58,696 nucleotides of DNA from Clostridia bacterium (GCA_017936615.1 JAGBFF010000007.1:1-58696); one strand, 5' to 3'; numbered from the stretch's first letter, positions 34,346-43,367 are shown. Notes: generated from the sequence alone by a model not told the origin. Numbers and translations are program-made.

Positions 34346-34885
34346 TTAATTCCCGCTGTATAGGAACACACCGGTTTCTTCGTCCACAGGCGGCAGCTTG
34401 ACCGATACGCGTTCGGAATGGGCAGTGGGGATGCTTTTGCCCACATAATCCGCGCGGAAGGGGAGCTCACGGTGGCCGCGATCAATGAGGATAGCAAGCT
34501 GGATAGCACGGGGACGCCCCAGCGTGAAGATCGCTTCAATGGCGGCGCGCACCGTGCGTCCGGTAAACAGTACGTCGTCTACCAGTATCACCTTTTTACC
34601 GACAATATCAAAGGGGAGTGACGGCGGCTCGACTGTTGAGGCCTTCTGCCCGTCGATATCATCACGGTAGGGGCGGGTGTCCAACTCACCGCAGGGGACG
34701 GTGACACCCTCGATACGGGCGATATTTTCCTGCAGACGGCGCGCCAGCGGTTCACCGCGGCGGCAGATGCCGACCAAGCATATGTCGGCAACGCCCTTGT
34801 TTTTTTCGGTGATCTCGTGTGCCATACGCATCAGTGTGCGATTGGTGGTAGCCTCATCCATCAGAACGGCTTTCAGTGTCTCCAT
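34346..34885 (-). CDS. pyrR: Bifunctional pyr operon regulator / uracil phosphoribosyltransferase
   Basis: The 179-residue protein has the PyrR layout: TLMRMAHEITEKNKG, GICRRGEPLARRL, and the PRPP loop VILVDDVLFTGRTVRAA. PyrR binds hairpins in pyr leaders when UMP/UTP is abundant and causes termination; it also has weak uracil phosphoribosyltransferase activity. The leader of its own gene carries an attenuator of this kind (34899-34982). It forms an operon with uraA, and nucleoside salvage genes (deoB, cdd) are nearby on the other strand. Confidence 0.95.
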   Translation of the reverse strand: METLKAVLMDEATTNRTLMRMAHEITEKNKGVADICLVGICRRGEPLARRLQENIARIEGVTVPCGELDTRPYRDDIDGQKASTVEPPSLPFDIVGKKVILVDDVLFTGRTVRAAIEAIFTLGRPRAIQLAILIDRGHRELPFRADYVGKSIPTAHSERVSVKLPPVDEETGVFLYSGN

Positions 34886-34898
34886 ACAGTCTCCCTTA

Positions 34899-34982
34899 AT
34901 AAAAAATGACCTTGTCGCTATACACCCGACAAGATCATACATTGACTCCTATTGACACCCTCTTGTCGGTATCTCGGTACCG
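34899..34982 (-). promoter_or_regulatory. PyrR-dependent attenuator in the pyrR-uraA leader
   Basis: On the minus strand the leader holds a PyrR-type hairpin CGGTA-CCGAGA-TACCG (34982-34967), then CCGACAAGA (34969-34961). The latter can pair with TCTTGTCGG (34934-34926) to form an antiterminator. The terminator is ATGATCTTGTCG / CGACAAGGTCAT (34938-34906) followed by TTTTTTATT. The hairpin's GAGA loop and its overlap with the antiterminator fit PyrR leaders. Confidence 0.85.
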
Positions 34983-35010
34983 CTTGTTAAAGATGGTTTT
35001 ATCAAGAAAT

Positions 35011-35039
35011 ACTATAGCATTGTTCCACGGAATTGTAAA
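35011..35039 (-). promoter_or_regulatory. Sigma-A promoter of pyrR-uraA
   Basis: On the minus strand TTTACA (35039-35034) and TATAGT (35016-35011) are 17 bp apart. Confidence 0.78.
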
Positions 35040-35140
35040 GACTTTTTTAACAATTTTGACGAACTGTGTCGAAGGTGCTTGCACAAGTAGCTTCTTTGTG
35101 ATACCATACCAAATAAGGATGTAAAAAGGGGGAGATGGCG

Positions 35141-36553
35141 ATGGCGCACGCGCTGCGTTTGGGCAAACGTACCGATGTGGATATGACAACAGGAAGCATT
35201 GCCGCCAACCTCCTGCGGTTTGCACTGCCGCTGATGGTGGGCAACCTGTTTCAGCAGCTGTACAATATGGTGGATACGTGGGTCATCGGTCAAACGGGCG
35301 ATACCGCGGCGTATGCGGCGGTAGGTAGTGTCGGACCGATCACCAACATTCTCATCGGCTTTTTCACGGGACTCGCCAGCGGCGCGGGTGTGGTGATCTC
35401 GCAGTATTACGGAGCGAAAAAGTACGATCAAGTCAGCAAAGCCGCTCATACCGCGATGGTGATGACACTGCTGTTGGGTGTGTTGTTTACGCTGATCGGT
35501 GTGCTGGGAACGCCGCTGATACTGAACCTGATGCTGCCCGGCGAAGAGACAAAAGCGGTGTTTGAGTTTGGGAGGACGTACCTGACCATCTACTTTGCCG
35601 GCGTGCTGGGATTGATGGTCTATAATATGGGTGCGGGCATTCTGCGTGCGATCGGCGATTCCAACCGTCCCTTTTATTTTTTGATCGTTTCCTCACTTAC
35701 GAACATCGCACTGGACTTGTTTTTCGTGTTCGGGCCGTGGAAGATGGGTGTGGAGAGTGTTGCGCTGGCGACGGTGATCGCCCAGTGGGTCTCTGCACTG
35801 TTGACCATCGTTGTTCTGCTCCGCAGTACCACCTGCGTACAGATTTTCTGGAACCGTTTGCGGATGGATATGGCGATTTTGCGGCAGATCATCCGCATCG
35901 GCATTCCTGCGGCGATCCAAATGGCGATCACCGCGTTTTCCAACGTGTTTGTGCAGTCTTATGTTGCAGGTGTCAATACCGATGCGACGTACTGCCTTGC
36001 AGGGTGGACCTCGTATTCCAAGATCGATCATTTTATCTTCCTGCCGGTGCAATCGATCTCGTTAGCGGTCATGACCTTCGTGGGGCAAAACCTCGGTGCG
36101 GGAGACGTGCCGCGCGCACGTCGCGGCACGTGGATCGGGTATCTTATCGGTACTGCCAGTGCGGTGTGCATCATCGTTCCCGTGATGCTGTTTGCACCGC
36201 AGTTGGCGCCCGTGTTTAACAGTGACCCCAAGGTGGTACACTATGCGGTGATGCTGCTTCGCACCATCACCCCGTTCTATATGCTCTGCAGTGTCAATCA
36301 GGTGCTGGCGGCTTCGTTGCGCGGTGCGGGCAATACCCGTGCGCCGATGATCATTATGATAAGCACGTTTGTCGGATTCCGTCAGCTGTACTTGTTCTTG
36401 GTATCGAACTTCGTGTCCAACGAGATCCTACCGCTTGCGATGGGATATCCGGCGGGATGGTTTGCCTGCTGTGTTTGCTTTGTTCTGTATTACCGGCATT
36501 ACCGGTTCGGAAAAAACAGCGTTGTTCAATCAACTAAGGAGGGCGTACGATGA
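35141..36553 (+). CDS. MATE-family efflux transporter
   Basis: The 470-residue protein has twelve predicted membrane segments and MATE features: ANLLRFALPLMVGNLFQQLYNMVDTWVIGQ in helix 1 and VQSISLAVMTFVGQNLGAGDVPRARRG in the second half. MATE pumps export drugs or metabolites using Na+ or H+ gradients; this one belongs to the DinF-like/NorM-like class common in Firmicutes, and its substrate cannot be predicted. ATG 35141 is 6 bases after GGGGGAG; ATG 35135 abuts it. Its stop overlaps the start of the next gene by 4 bases. Confidence 0.93.
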   Translation: MAHALRLGKRTDVDMTTGSIAANLLRFALPLMVGNLFQQLYNMVDTWVIGQTGDTAAYAAVGSVGPITNILIGFFTGLASGAGVVISQYYGAKKYDQVSKAAHTAMVMTLLLGVLFTLIGVLGTPLILNLMLPGEETKAVFEFGRTYLTIYFAGVLGLMVYNMGAGILRAIGDSNRPFYFLIVSSLTNIALDLFFVFGPWKMGVESVALATVIAQWVSALLTIVVLLRSTTCVQIFWNRLRMDMAILRQIIRIGIPAAIQMAITAFSNVFVQSYVAGVNTDATYCLAGWTSYSKIDHFIFLPVQSISLAVMTFVGQNLGAGDVPRARRGTWIGYLIGTASAVCIIVPVMLFAPQLAPVFNSDPKVVHYAVMLLRTITPFYMLCSVNQVLAASLRGAGNTRAPMIIMISTFVGFRQLYLFLVSNFVSNEILPLAMGYPAGWFACCVCFVLYYRHYRFGKNSVVQSTKEGVR

Positions 36554-37263
36554 AACTAACCGTTATGAGCTTCAACACCCAGCATTGTGAGAATTTTCTT
36601 ACCAAGCAGATCGACTATGATGTGATGGTAAAGGCCATCCGCGATTGCGGCGCCGATATCGTCGGTTTAAACGAGATCCGCGACCAAGGCACGATGGAGG
36701 GATATGAGCCGCAGGCAAAAGCGCTTGCGGAGCGACTGGGATATTACTACTATTTCGCGAAAGCCATTGACGTTGGTGAGGCTCCCAATCCGTATGGCAA
36801 CGCACTGGTGTCTCGCTATCCTATCCTGACAGCAGAGACGATTATGGTGCCCGATCCCACAGGTCCGCGGACGGGGGGAAAATGGTATGAGACTCGTTGC
36901 TTGCTGAAGGCCAAGATCGATGTGGGTGACGGTCTGACTGTTTGCGTTATGCACTTTGGCCTAAACCGTGATGAACAGGTCAACGCAGTGGAGACGGCAG
37001 TAGCGAATATTGAAGAGAAGACATGCGTCCTGATGGGTGATTTTAATGTGATTCCTGAAGATCCGGTATTAGCTCCCATCCGTGAGGTTCTGTATGATAC
37101 CGCGGAGTTGTTTGAGGGCGAGCGTCTGAGCTGGCCGTCCGATACACCCGAGCGTAAGATCGACTATTTGTTTACATCAAAGGATATTAAAGTCCACTCT
37201 GCCGATATTCCGGCTATTGTGGCGTCGGATCATCGCCCGTATGTGGCAGAGATCGAATGGTGA
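36550..37263 (+). CDS. Endonuclease/exonuclease/phosphatase family protein
   Basis: The 237-residue protein has the EEP fold signatures: MSFNTQHCEN at the start, the metal-binding Glu in IVGLNEIRDQG, the Asn of GDFNVIPEDP, and a terminal SDHRPYVAEIEW with the catalytic Asp/His. No signal peptide is present, so it is cytoplasmic. The family includes DNA repair nucleases, sphingomyelinases and inositol phosphatases; this short member is of unknown substrate. It overlaps the MATE gene by ATGA and lies upstream of deoB, so the four genes 35141-38877 may be one unit. Confidence 0.85.
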   Translation: MKLTVMSFNTQHCENFLTKQIDYDVMVKAIRDCGADIVGLNEIRDQGTMEGYEPQAKALAERLGYYYYFAKAIDVGEAPNPYGNALVSRYPILTAETIMVPDPTGPRTGGKWYETRCLLKAKIDVGDGLTVCVMHFGLNRDEQVNAVETAVANIEEKTCVLMGDFNVIPEDPVLAPIREVLYDTAELFEGERLSWPSDTPERKIDYLFTSKDIKVHSADIPAIVASDHRPYVAEIEW

Positions 37264-37300
37264 TATGAACGAGCTTTACCCGATTGACGGAGGAATGGCT

Positions 37301-38464
37301 ATGAAACGCGTCTTTTTACTGGTACTGGACTCCTGTGGTATCGGTGCACTGCCGGATGCCGCGGCGTTTGGAGATAGTGGTGTCAACACGATGAAGCGCA
37401 TCGCCGCTTCGCCGAAGTTTTCGGCGAGCAATTTGTGTGAGCTGGGCCTCGGCAATATTGAGGGTGTTGATTACCTGCCGAAAACCGACACGCCTCTGGC
37501 GGCGTTCGGCAGAATGACGGAGCGTTCCAACGGTAAGGATACCACCATCGGGCACTGGGAGATCGCAGGCGTAGTATCGGAGCAGCCGTTGCCGACCTAT
37601 CCTGAGGGCTTCCCGACTGAGCTGTTGGATGAGTTTTCACGGCGGGTAGGCAGGGGATGGTTATGTAACCGCCCATACTCCGGGACCGATGTTATTCGCG
37701 ACTATGGTGCCGAGCACTGTGAGAGCGGCAAGCTGATCGTCTATACCTCGGCAGACAGCGTGTTTCAGGTCGCTGCGCACGAGAAACTCGTCCCACTTGA
37801 GGAATTGTACGAGATCTGCCGTGTGGCGCGTGAGATGCTGGTGGGTGAGCACGCAGTCGGCCGCGTGATCGCACGTCCGTTTATTGGCGCTGCCCCGAGC
37901 TTCACACGTACGGCCAATCGCCGTGATTTTTCACTGCAGCCGCCGTCGGAGACGCTGTTGGACGCGGTGTCGGCCGCCGGGAAAACTGTGTGGAGCGTGG
38001 GTAAGATCTCCGATATTTTTGCGGGCCGTGGTGTGACCCACAGTGTTCCGACACACGGCAACGCCGAAGGTATGCGTGAGGCACTGCGTGCTGTTCACAG
38101 TGATTTTGAGGGCTTGTGCTTCATCAATTTGGTGGATTTTGATATGCTGTACGGTCACCGTCAGGATGTGGACGGCTATGCCGCAGCGCTGGCGGAATTC
38201 GATCACTTTTTGCCGGAATTGTTGTCAGCGCTTCGTCCCGATGACATCCTGATGATTACCGCAGATCACGGCTGTGATCCCGGTGACAATAGCACGGATC
38301 ACACGCGGGAATACGTTCCGCTGTTGGTGGCGGGGGATGCGGTGTGTCCCGTGCCGCTCGGCACACGGCGGAGCTTTGCTGACGTTGCCGCTACGGTCGC
38401 GGAGCTGTTGGACGTGCCGTTTGTGTGTGAGGGCCGCAGCTTCGCGGCACAGTTTCGGAGGTGA
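37301..38464 (+). CDS. deoB: Phosphopentomutase
   Basis: The 387-residue protein has the alkaline-phosphatase-superfamily layout of DeoB: metal site VLDSCGIGALPDAAAFGD with Asp near residue 10, the catalytic Thr region RSNGKDTTIGHWEIAG near residue 90, and the second metal site ITADHGCDPGDNSTDHTREYVPLLV near the end. It interconverts (deoxy)ribose-1- and -5-phosphates in nucleoside breakdown. ATG 37301 is 7 bases from GGAGG; ATG 37295 abuts it. cdd follows 5 bp downstream, forming a nucleoside salvage pair. Confidence 0.96.
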   Translation: MKRVFLLVLDSCGIGALPDAAAFGDSGVNTMKRIAASPKFSASNLCELGLGNIEGVDYLPKTDTPLAAFGRMTERSNGKDTTIGHWEIAGVVSEQPLPTYPEGFPTELLDEFSRRVGRGWLCNRPYSGTDVIRDYGAEHCESGKLIVYTSADSVFQVAAHEKLVPLEELYEICRVAREMLVGEHAVGRVIARPFIGAAPSFTRTANRRDFSLQPPSETLLDAVSAAGKTVWSVGKISDIFAGRGVTHSVPTHGNAEGMREALRAVHSDFEGLCFINLVDFDMLYGHRQDVDGYAAALAEFDHFLPELLSALRPDDILMITADHGCDPGDNSTDHTREYVPLLVAGDAVCPVPLGTRRSFADVAATVAELLDVPFVCEGRSFAAQFRR

Positions 38465-38469
38465 TAGCT

Positions 38470-38877
38470 ATGACAGAACGCGAGCTTTGCGCCGCCGCGA
38501 TGGCGGCGCGGCAGACGGCGTATGCACCGTATTCCGGTTGTCTGGTGGGTGCGGCACTGCTTACGTCTTCGGGCAAGGTATACACCGGCTGTAATGTGGA
38601 GAACGCCTCCTACGGCGCGACGATCTGTGCGGAGCGCACAGCGTTATCCAAAGCGATCAGTGAAGGGGAACGTGCCTTTGCCGCGATTGCCGTGGCGGGT
38701 GGTGTCGGAGAAACGGTCGACGGCGGTTTCCCGCCCTGCGGCATCTGTCGCCAGGTGATGGCGGAGTTTTGCACGGCGGATTTTTCGGTGCTGGTCGTTA
38801 CCGGCACGGAAACGTATACGGCGTATCGGTTGGGCGACCTGCTTCCGTACGCCTTTGATGCCGATGCGATGCAATAA
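38470..38877 (+). CDS. cdd: Cytidine deaminase
   Basis: The 135-residue tetrameric-type cytidine deaminase has the zinc motif NVENASYGATICAERTAL (Cys and catalytic Glu) and PPCGICRQVMAEF (second pair of Cys). It converts cytidine and deoxycytidine to uridine and deoxyuridine for salvage. ATG 38470 follows GGAGGTG, which also contains the deoB stop. A hairpin with T-run follows at 38890-38936. Confidence 0.96.
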   Translation: MTERELCAAAMAARQTAYAPYSGCLVGAALLTSSGKVYTGCNVENASYGATICAERTALSKAISEGERAFAAIAVAGGVGETVDGGFPPCGICRQVMAEFCTADFSVLVVTGTETYTAYRLGDLLPYAFDADAMQ

Positions 38878-38878
38878 C

Positions 38879-38906
38879 GCATAAAACATGATCCCATCTC
38901 ATACCT
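38879..38906 (+). promoter_or_regulatory. Weak candidate sigma-G promoter of pdaA
   Basis: GCATA (38879-38883) and CATACCT (38900-38906) are 16 bp apart, with two mismatches in the -10. It is proposed because pdaA is a forespore gene in Bacillus. Confidence 0.35.
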
Positions 38907-38936
38907 TACAGTGAACGTAAGGAAAGAGGTGGGATC
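38890..38936 (+). terminator. Hairpin between cdd and pdaA that also holds the pdaA ribosome site
   Basis: GATCCCATCTC (38890-38900) and GAGGTGGGATC (38926-38936) pair with one G-U and are followed by TTTGATTTTTG. The right arm contains GAGGTGG, the likely ribosome site of pdaA, so folding would both end the cdd transcript and hide the pdaA start. Confidence 0.65.
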
Positions 38937-38937
38937 T

Positions 38938-39735
38938 TTGATTTTTGTTCTCAAAAAGCGCTGGTTGGCACTGGTTGCCGTATGCGTGGCAGTGTTGATA
39001 GCGGTACCGCATCTGCTGACGCGGGAGACGGCAGTCGGTGCTGTATCGTCGAACTGGGGACTCGGCTTTCACGAAAACGGAAAGGCACCGACCGGTAATG
39101 CGGATGTGGCATTTCTTGCAAAGTACAATGCGTATTACGTCGGTGATACCGCAAAAAAAGTTATCTATCTCACTTTTGATGCCGGATATGAGGGTGGGTA
39201 CACTGCGGCGATCCTGGACGCGCTGAAAAAGCACAAGGTGCCCGCCACCTTCTTTTTGGTAAAGAATTATCTGGATACCGCACCGGAGCTTGTAAAGCGT
39301 ATGGTTGCGGAGGGACACACGGTTGCCAATCATACGGCTACGCATCCCGATATGTCCCGTATTGCCGATAAAGCGGCGTTTCAAAAAGAATTGGCGGATC
39401 TGGAGGACGCGTACCGTGATATCACGGGTAGAGAGATGGCAAAATTCTACCGACCGCCGCAGGGGAAATTCAGCGAACAAAATCTGCAGATGGCGTCGGA
39501 GCTGGGGTATCATACTTTTTTCTGGAGTCTCGCGTACGTGGATTGGTATGTGGATCGGCAGCCGACACGTGAGGAAGCACTGAAAAAACTCACTGCACGC
39601 ATTCACCCCGGTGCGATCGTGCTGCTGCACAGCACCTCGGCGACCAATGCTGCCGTGTTGGATGAGCTGATCACGCAGTGGAAAGCCATGGGGTACGCCT
39701 TTGCACCGCTCAGCGAATTGATACGGAAAAATTAA
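38938..39735 (+). CDS. pdaA: Polysaccharide deacetylase, PdaA-like (muramic lactam formation)
   Basis: The 265-residue protein has an N-terminal membrane segment (LALVAVCVAVLIAVPHLL) and a NodB-type deacetylase domain. It shows YLTFDAGYEGGYT (TFD metal Asp), ANHTATHPDMS (His ligands), FYRPPQGKFSE, SLAYVDW and the closing HPGAIVLLHS. The opening SSNWGLGFHENGKAPTGN...LAKYNAYYVGDT is typical of PdaA, which with CwlD makes muramic-delta-lactam in spore cortex. The Asp in TFDAG is followed by Ala where Bacillus PdaA has Asn. Start candidates are TTG 38938 (after GAGGTGG) and GTG 38929; the first is preferred. Confidence 0.9.
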   Translation: MIFVLKKRWLALVAVCVAVLIAVPHLLTRETAVGAVSSNWGLGFHENGKAPTGNADVAFLAKYNAYYVGDTAKKVIYLTFDAGYEGGYTAAILDALKKHKVPATFFLVKNYLDTAPELVKRMVAEGHTVANHTATHPDMSRIADKAAFQKELADLEDAYRDITGREMAKFYRPPQGKFSEQNLQMASELGYHTFFWSLAYVDWYVDRQPTREEALKKLTARIHPGAIVLLHSTSATNAAVLDELITQWKAMGYAFAPLSELIRKN

Positions 39736-39798
39736 TGCACAACGCTGCCCGTCCGCCGTCATATAGTGAACTAAAACAGACAGAAAGGGCGGATCGTT

Positions 39799-40158
39799 GT
39801 GTCGGAAACGATTTTTTTTGCCGCGGGGCTGCTGCTTGCCGTGTATGGGGCAGCAGACATACTGTGGCGATTGGTCTGTCGGCTCTTGTCCTTTGATAAG
39901 GAGGAAAAAGCCTATTTACTGGTGCCGCTCTGCGGCGAGCGGGACGATGCCGAATATCAGGCGCGGCGCGCACGTATTCTGTGCCGCGGTGGCTACGGGC
40001 AACGTATCCAGCCCGTGCTTTTGGACGGTGGGCTCACCCCGCATAGTGCCGCACTGACCAAAGAGGTGTGTGAGCGGCTGAGCGTGGATTTTGTCGATGA
40101 AAAAGAATGGAACGAATTGCTGCAAACTGCTTTACAAGATGGAAAAAAGGGAGTATAA
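39799..40158 (+). CDS. Unrecognised small membrane-anchored protein
   Basis: The 119-residue protein has one N-terminal membrane segment (IFFAAGLLLAVYGAADILW) and a soluble C-terminal domain of about 85 residues (KAYLLVPLCGERDDAEYQARRARILCRGGYGQRIQPVLLDGGLTPHSAALTKEVCERL). The pattern of alternating strands and helices suggests a small alpha/beta fold. Similar proteins are seen in Clostridia without a function. The GTG at 39799 follows AAAGGGCGG. It lies between pdaA and recD2, with a hairpin after it. Confidence 0.7.
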   Translation: MSETIFFAAGLLLAVYGAADILWRLVCRLLSFDKEEKAYLLVPLCGERDDAEYQARRARILCRGGYGQRIQPVLLDGGLTPHSAALTKEVCERLSVDFVDEKEWNELLQTALQDGKKGV

Positions 40159-40160
40159 TC

Positions 40161-40184
40161 AAAACCGAAAATATGTTCGGTTTT
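40161..40184 (+). terminator. Hairpin between the 39799-40158 gene and recD2
   Basis: AAAACCGAA and TTCGGTTTT form a 9-bp stem with a 6-base loop; the T-run is short, so termination may be partial. Confidence 0.55.
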
Positions 40185-40197
40185 GGAGAGGCGCGGT

Positions 40198-42405
40198 ATG
40201 GCAAAGGATGAACGCCTGTCCGGTATGGTCGAGCGCGTGGTTTTTCGCAACACGGAAAACGGCTGGACCGTACTGGAGGTAGCGGCAGAGGATGAATTTC
40301 ATACAGTGGTTGGTATTCTCCCGGCAATTGAGGCGGGGGAGTATTTGCAGCTGACGGGCGAATGGGGCGAGCACCCCCGATACGGCCGTCAGTTTGTCGT
40401 ACAAAGCTATGAGCATCAGCTTCCCAACGATACCGAGTCGGTTTTTCGTTATCTGGCTTCGGGTGCGATCAAGGGGATAGGACCCGCGACCGCTGCTTCC
40501 ATCGTGCAAAAGTTCGGCGGCGACACGCTGCGTATTATGGAGGAAGAGCCGGAACGGTTGGCAGAGGTGCGCGGTATCACGCTGGCACGCGCCCGCACCA
40601 TCGCTCAGGCGTACAACGAGCAATTCGGTCTGCGCGAGGTGATTTTGGCATTTTCTGCTTACGGCCTGACCCAAAGCGAGGCCCTGCGCTGTTGGAAACG
40701 GTGGGGAGCTGCAACGGTCGAGACGGTTCGCAAGGACCCGTACAGCCTGTGTGCGCCGGGATTGCGCATCGGTTTTGAGCGTGCCGACCGCATCTGTATG
40801 GGTATGGATCGTCCACCGGACGATCCGCGTCGGATCGAGGCGGGCGTGTTGCACGTATTACGCCATAATCTGAGAAATGGTCATACCTGTCTGCCGCAGG
40901 ACAAGCTGATCGCGGCGGCGATGCTGCTGCTCGGAGTGGGCGAGGCTCCTGTGCTACAGGCGCTGGAGGATATGATGCATGGCTTCACCGTCCGTACGGA
41001 AACGTTCGATGGACGCCTTTTCGTTTTTCTGCCCGATCTGCACATGGCGGAACGGTATATCGCGTCGCGGATTCGGTTGATGACGGGATTCCATACCGCT
41101 ATTACACCGCTGATCGAAAAGAATTTGGAGACTGCTGAACGAAAAAACGGCATTAAGTACCAGACGCAGCAGCGGTTGGCGATTCTCTCTGCGATCGAAA
41201 AAGGCGTGCTGATACTGACGGGTGGTCCCGGTACGGGTAAGACCACGACGCTCCGTGCTATTATTATGTTACTGGAGGGCCTTGGCGAACGTGTCGAGAT
41301 CGCCGCACCGACGGGGCGCGCTGCCAAGCGTATGTCGGAACTGACCGGCTGTGAGGCGCGCACGATCCACCGCTTGCTGGAGGTGCAGTGGGATGGTACG
41401 GATATGCCGGTGTTTGAACGAAACGAAAAAAATCCGCTGGATGCGGATGCGCTCATCGTGGATGAGATGTCGATGGTGGATACGCTGCTGTTCGACAGCC
41501 TGCTGCGCGCATTGCGCCCCGGTTGTCGGCTGATCCTGGTGGGTGATACCGATCAGCTGCCTGCCGTGGGGGCAGGGCGTGTACTGCACGACCTCATCGA
41601 AAGCCACATGTTGCCGATGGTGGAGCTGACCGAGGTGTTCCGTCAGGCGATGGAAAGCGAGATCATCGTCAACGCTCACCGTATCGTTGCCGGGGATATG
41701 CCGGTACTATCCGGAAAAACGGGGGATTTCTTCTTTTTGCCGCAGCGCAGCACCGAGGACACGGCGCAAACCGTAGTGGATCTCTGTGCGCGTCGATTGC
41801 CTGCAGGCTACGGAACCAGTGCGTTCGGTGATATTCAGGTGCTCAGCCCCGGCCGCAAAGGGGAGATCGGCACCGTGCGTCTGAACGAATTGCTGCAAGC
41901 GGAACTGAATCCGCCGCACGATAAGAAGCGTGAATGGCGCGGCGAAAACGGATTGCTGCGCGAAGGCGATAAGGTGATGCATATCCGCAACAACTACGAC
42001 ATCGTTTGGACGCGTGACGGCGGTGAGACGGGTACGGGCGTTTTCAACGGCGATATCGGCTTACTGGAAGAGATCAATGTGCGTGAACAAACGATGCACG
42101 TGCGGTACGATGACCGTGTGGCACTGTACACGTGGGATCAGGCGCAGGAGTTGGAGCTGGCATACGCCATAACGGTTCACAAAAGTCAAGGAAGCGAGTT
42201 TCACACGGTGGTGGTCCCGGTATACCGCAATCCGTCGCAGCTTTGCTACCGCAATCTGCTGTATACCGCTGTGACCAGAGCCCGGACGCTGCTCATCTTG
42301 GTAGGCAGCCGTGAAACAGTGCAGAGTATGGTGGAAAACGACCGCAAGACCCTGCGCTACACCGGCTTGTGCCGTTTCCTGCAGGACGCACAGGAATTAT
42401 TCTAA
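40198..42405 (+). CDS. recD2: ATP-dependent RecD2-like DNA helicase
   Basis: The 735-residue protein has the RecD2 plan. It opens with an N-terminal OB-like part (LSGMVERVVFRNTENGWTVLEV) and helix-hairpin-helix region GAIKGIGPATAASIVQKFG. The SF1 helicase core follows: Walker A LTGGPGTGKTTTLRAI, VDEMSMVDTLLFDSLL, VGDTDQLPAVGAG, and the end AYAITVHKSQGSEFHTVVVPV with LLYTAVTRARTLL. RecD2 helicases occur without RecBC and act in DNA repair and replication-fork handling. ATG 40198 follows GGAGAGG by 6 bases; a strong terminator closes the gene. Confidence 0.95.
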   Translation: MAKDERLSGMVERVVFRNTENGWTVLEVAAEDEFHTVVGILPAIEAGEYLQLTGEWGEHPRYGRQFVVQSYEHQLPNDTESVFRYLASGAIKGIGPATAASIVQKFGGDTLRIMEEEPERLAEVRGITLARARTIAQAYNEQFGLREVILAFSAYGLTQSEALRCWKRWGAATVETVRKDPYSLCAPGLRIGFERADRICMGMDRPPDDPRRIEAGVLHVLRHNLRNGHTCLPQDKLIAAAMLLLGVGEAPVLQALEDMMHGFTVRTETFDGRLFVFLPDLHMAERYIASRIRLMTGFHTAITPLIEKNLETAERKNGIKYQTQQRLAILSAIEKGVLILTGGPGTGKTTTLRAIIMLLEGLGERVEIAAPTGRAAKRMSELTGCEARTIHRLLEVQWDGTDMPVFERNEKNPLDADALIVDEMSMVDTLLFDSLLRALRPGCRLILVGDTDQLPAVGAGRVLHDLIESHMLPMVELTEVFRQAMESEIIVNAHRIVAGDMPVLSGKTGDFFFLPQRSTEDTAQTVVDLCARRLPAGYGTSAFGDIQVLSPGRKGEIGTVRLNELLQAELNPPHDKKREWRGENGLLREGDKVMHIRNNYDIVWTRDGGETGTGVFNGDIGLLEEINVREQTMHVRYDDRVALYTWDQAQELELAYAITVHKSQGSEFHTVVVPVYRNPSQLCYRNLLYTAVTRARTLLILVGSRETVQSMVENDRKTLRYTGLCRFLQDAQELF

Positions 42406-42412
42406 ACACCAA

Positions 42413-42447
42413 AAGAAGCCACCGACCGTCGGTGGCTTCTTGTTTTT
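42413..42447. terminator. Terminator between recD2 and the DMT transporter
   Basis: AAGAAGCCACCGAC and GTCGGTGGCTTCTT pair around a minimal loop, followed by GTTTTTT; the convergent gene ends at 42461. Confidence 0.9.
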
Positions 42448-42460
42448 TGTGAAACGGTTT

Positions 42461-43345
42461 TCAAAACGCAAACAGGATGCTGGCTGCGACTGAAAGGATG
42501 ATGCAAGCAACAGTATATTTGTTGATCTTTTCCTTGAACAAAAACAGCGTGAGTAACGGGGTAAATACCAGCGTGCCACCGGTAACAAAGGGATACATCA
42601 TCGAGGCGTTGACCGTGGTGGCACAGTAGAGCTGCAGGAAGGTCGCCACGATGTGAACGATACCGAAGCCGAACGCGCTGATGATGGTGTCCTTCTGAAC
42701 GGCACACCGGTATTTTTCACGCGGACGGCACAGCAGGAACAGTACCAGACTGATGCCGGTCTCAAACAGATAATCGATAATGAGGAAGTCGGTGGTGCCG
42801 ACCGCTGCTGCGTCGATCTGATGCAGCTTGCCGATGGTGGAGTTGGCGCCGTTGAGCAAAAACAGGACGACGCACAGGGCGAGAAACAGCAGATGTGTTT
42901 TTTTGTTGCCGCCACGCGTTTCGGCCGGGTCGAAGGTAGGAAAGAGCATGGCGATCAGCAACAGGATCGAGGCGATGACGTATTCCCATTTGAGCGGTTC
43001 GTTCAACCAGACAACGCCGACCAGGAATGGAACGAGCATACCGCCGAGCATGAGGAACAATGTATATACCGATACTTTGCCGAGCGCCATGGCTTTGATG
43101 CCGACCAGATTGGTGGCAACGGTCACCGCGGCTAATAGTCCGCCCATCAGCACCGAAAACGGTGTAAATGTCACATGAAATCCGGAAACGATCAGCAGCA
43201 CTGCCAGCACCAGTACGCTACTGACGAGCGAAAAGCAGGTAGTCGCATAAAATGCTTTTCCGCACTTGGTCTCAAACAGCTTGGTAAAGATGATCTGCAT
43301 CGAAAACAGAAGCGCCGATCCCAAAAGTAAAATATAATCCAACAT
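42461..43345 (-). CDS. EamA-family (DMT) transporter
   Basis: The 294-residue protein has ten membrane segments in two halves, as in the drug/metabolite transporter family (first half ILLLGSALLFSMQIIFTKLF; second half AFGFGIVHIVATFLQLYCATTVNASMMYPFVTGGTLVFTPLLTLFLFKEKIN, with the family's helix-9 pattern). The substrate is unknown. ATG 43345 is preferred over ATG 43360 because the promoter (-10 at 43373-43368) would start the transcript at about 43361, leaving no leader for the earlier codon. Confidence 0.85.
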   Translation of the reverse strand: MLDYILLLGSALLFSMQIIFTKLFETKCGKAFYATTCFSLVSSVLVLAVLLIVSGFHVTFTPFSVLMGGLLAAVTVATNLVGIKAMALGKVSVYTLFLMLGGMLVPFLVGVVWLNEPLKWEYVIASILLLIAMLFPTFDPAETRGGNKKTHLLFLALCVVLFLLNGANSTIGKLHQIDAAAVGTTDFLIIDYLFETGISLVLFLLCRPREKYRCAVQKDTIISAFGFGIVHIVATFLQLYCATTVNASMMYPFVTGGTLVFTPLLTLFLFKEKINKYTVACIILSVAASILFAF

Positions 43346-43367
43346 AGCGAGCACATCCATCTGTAGA

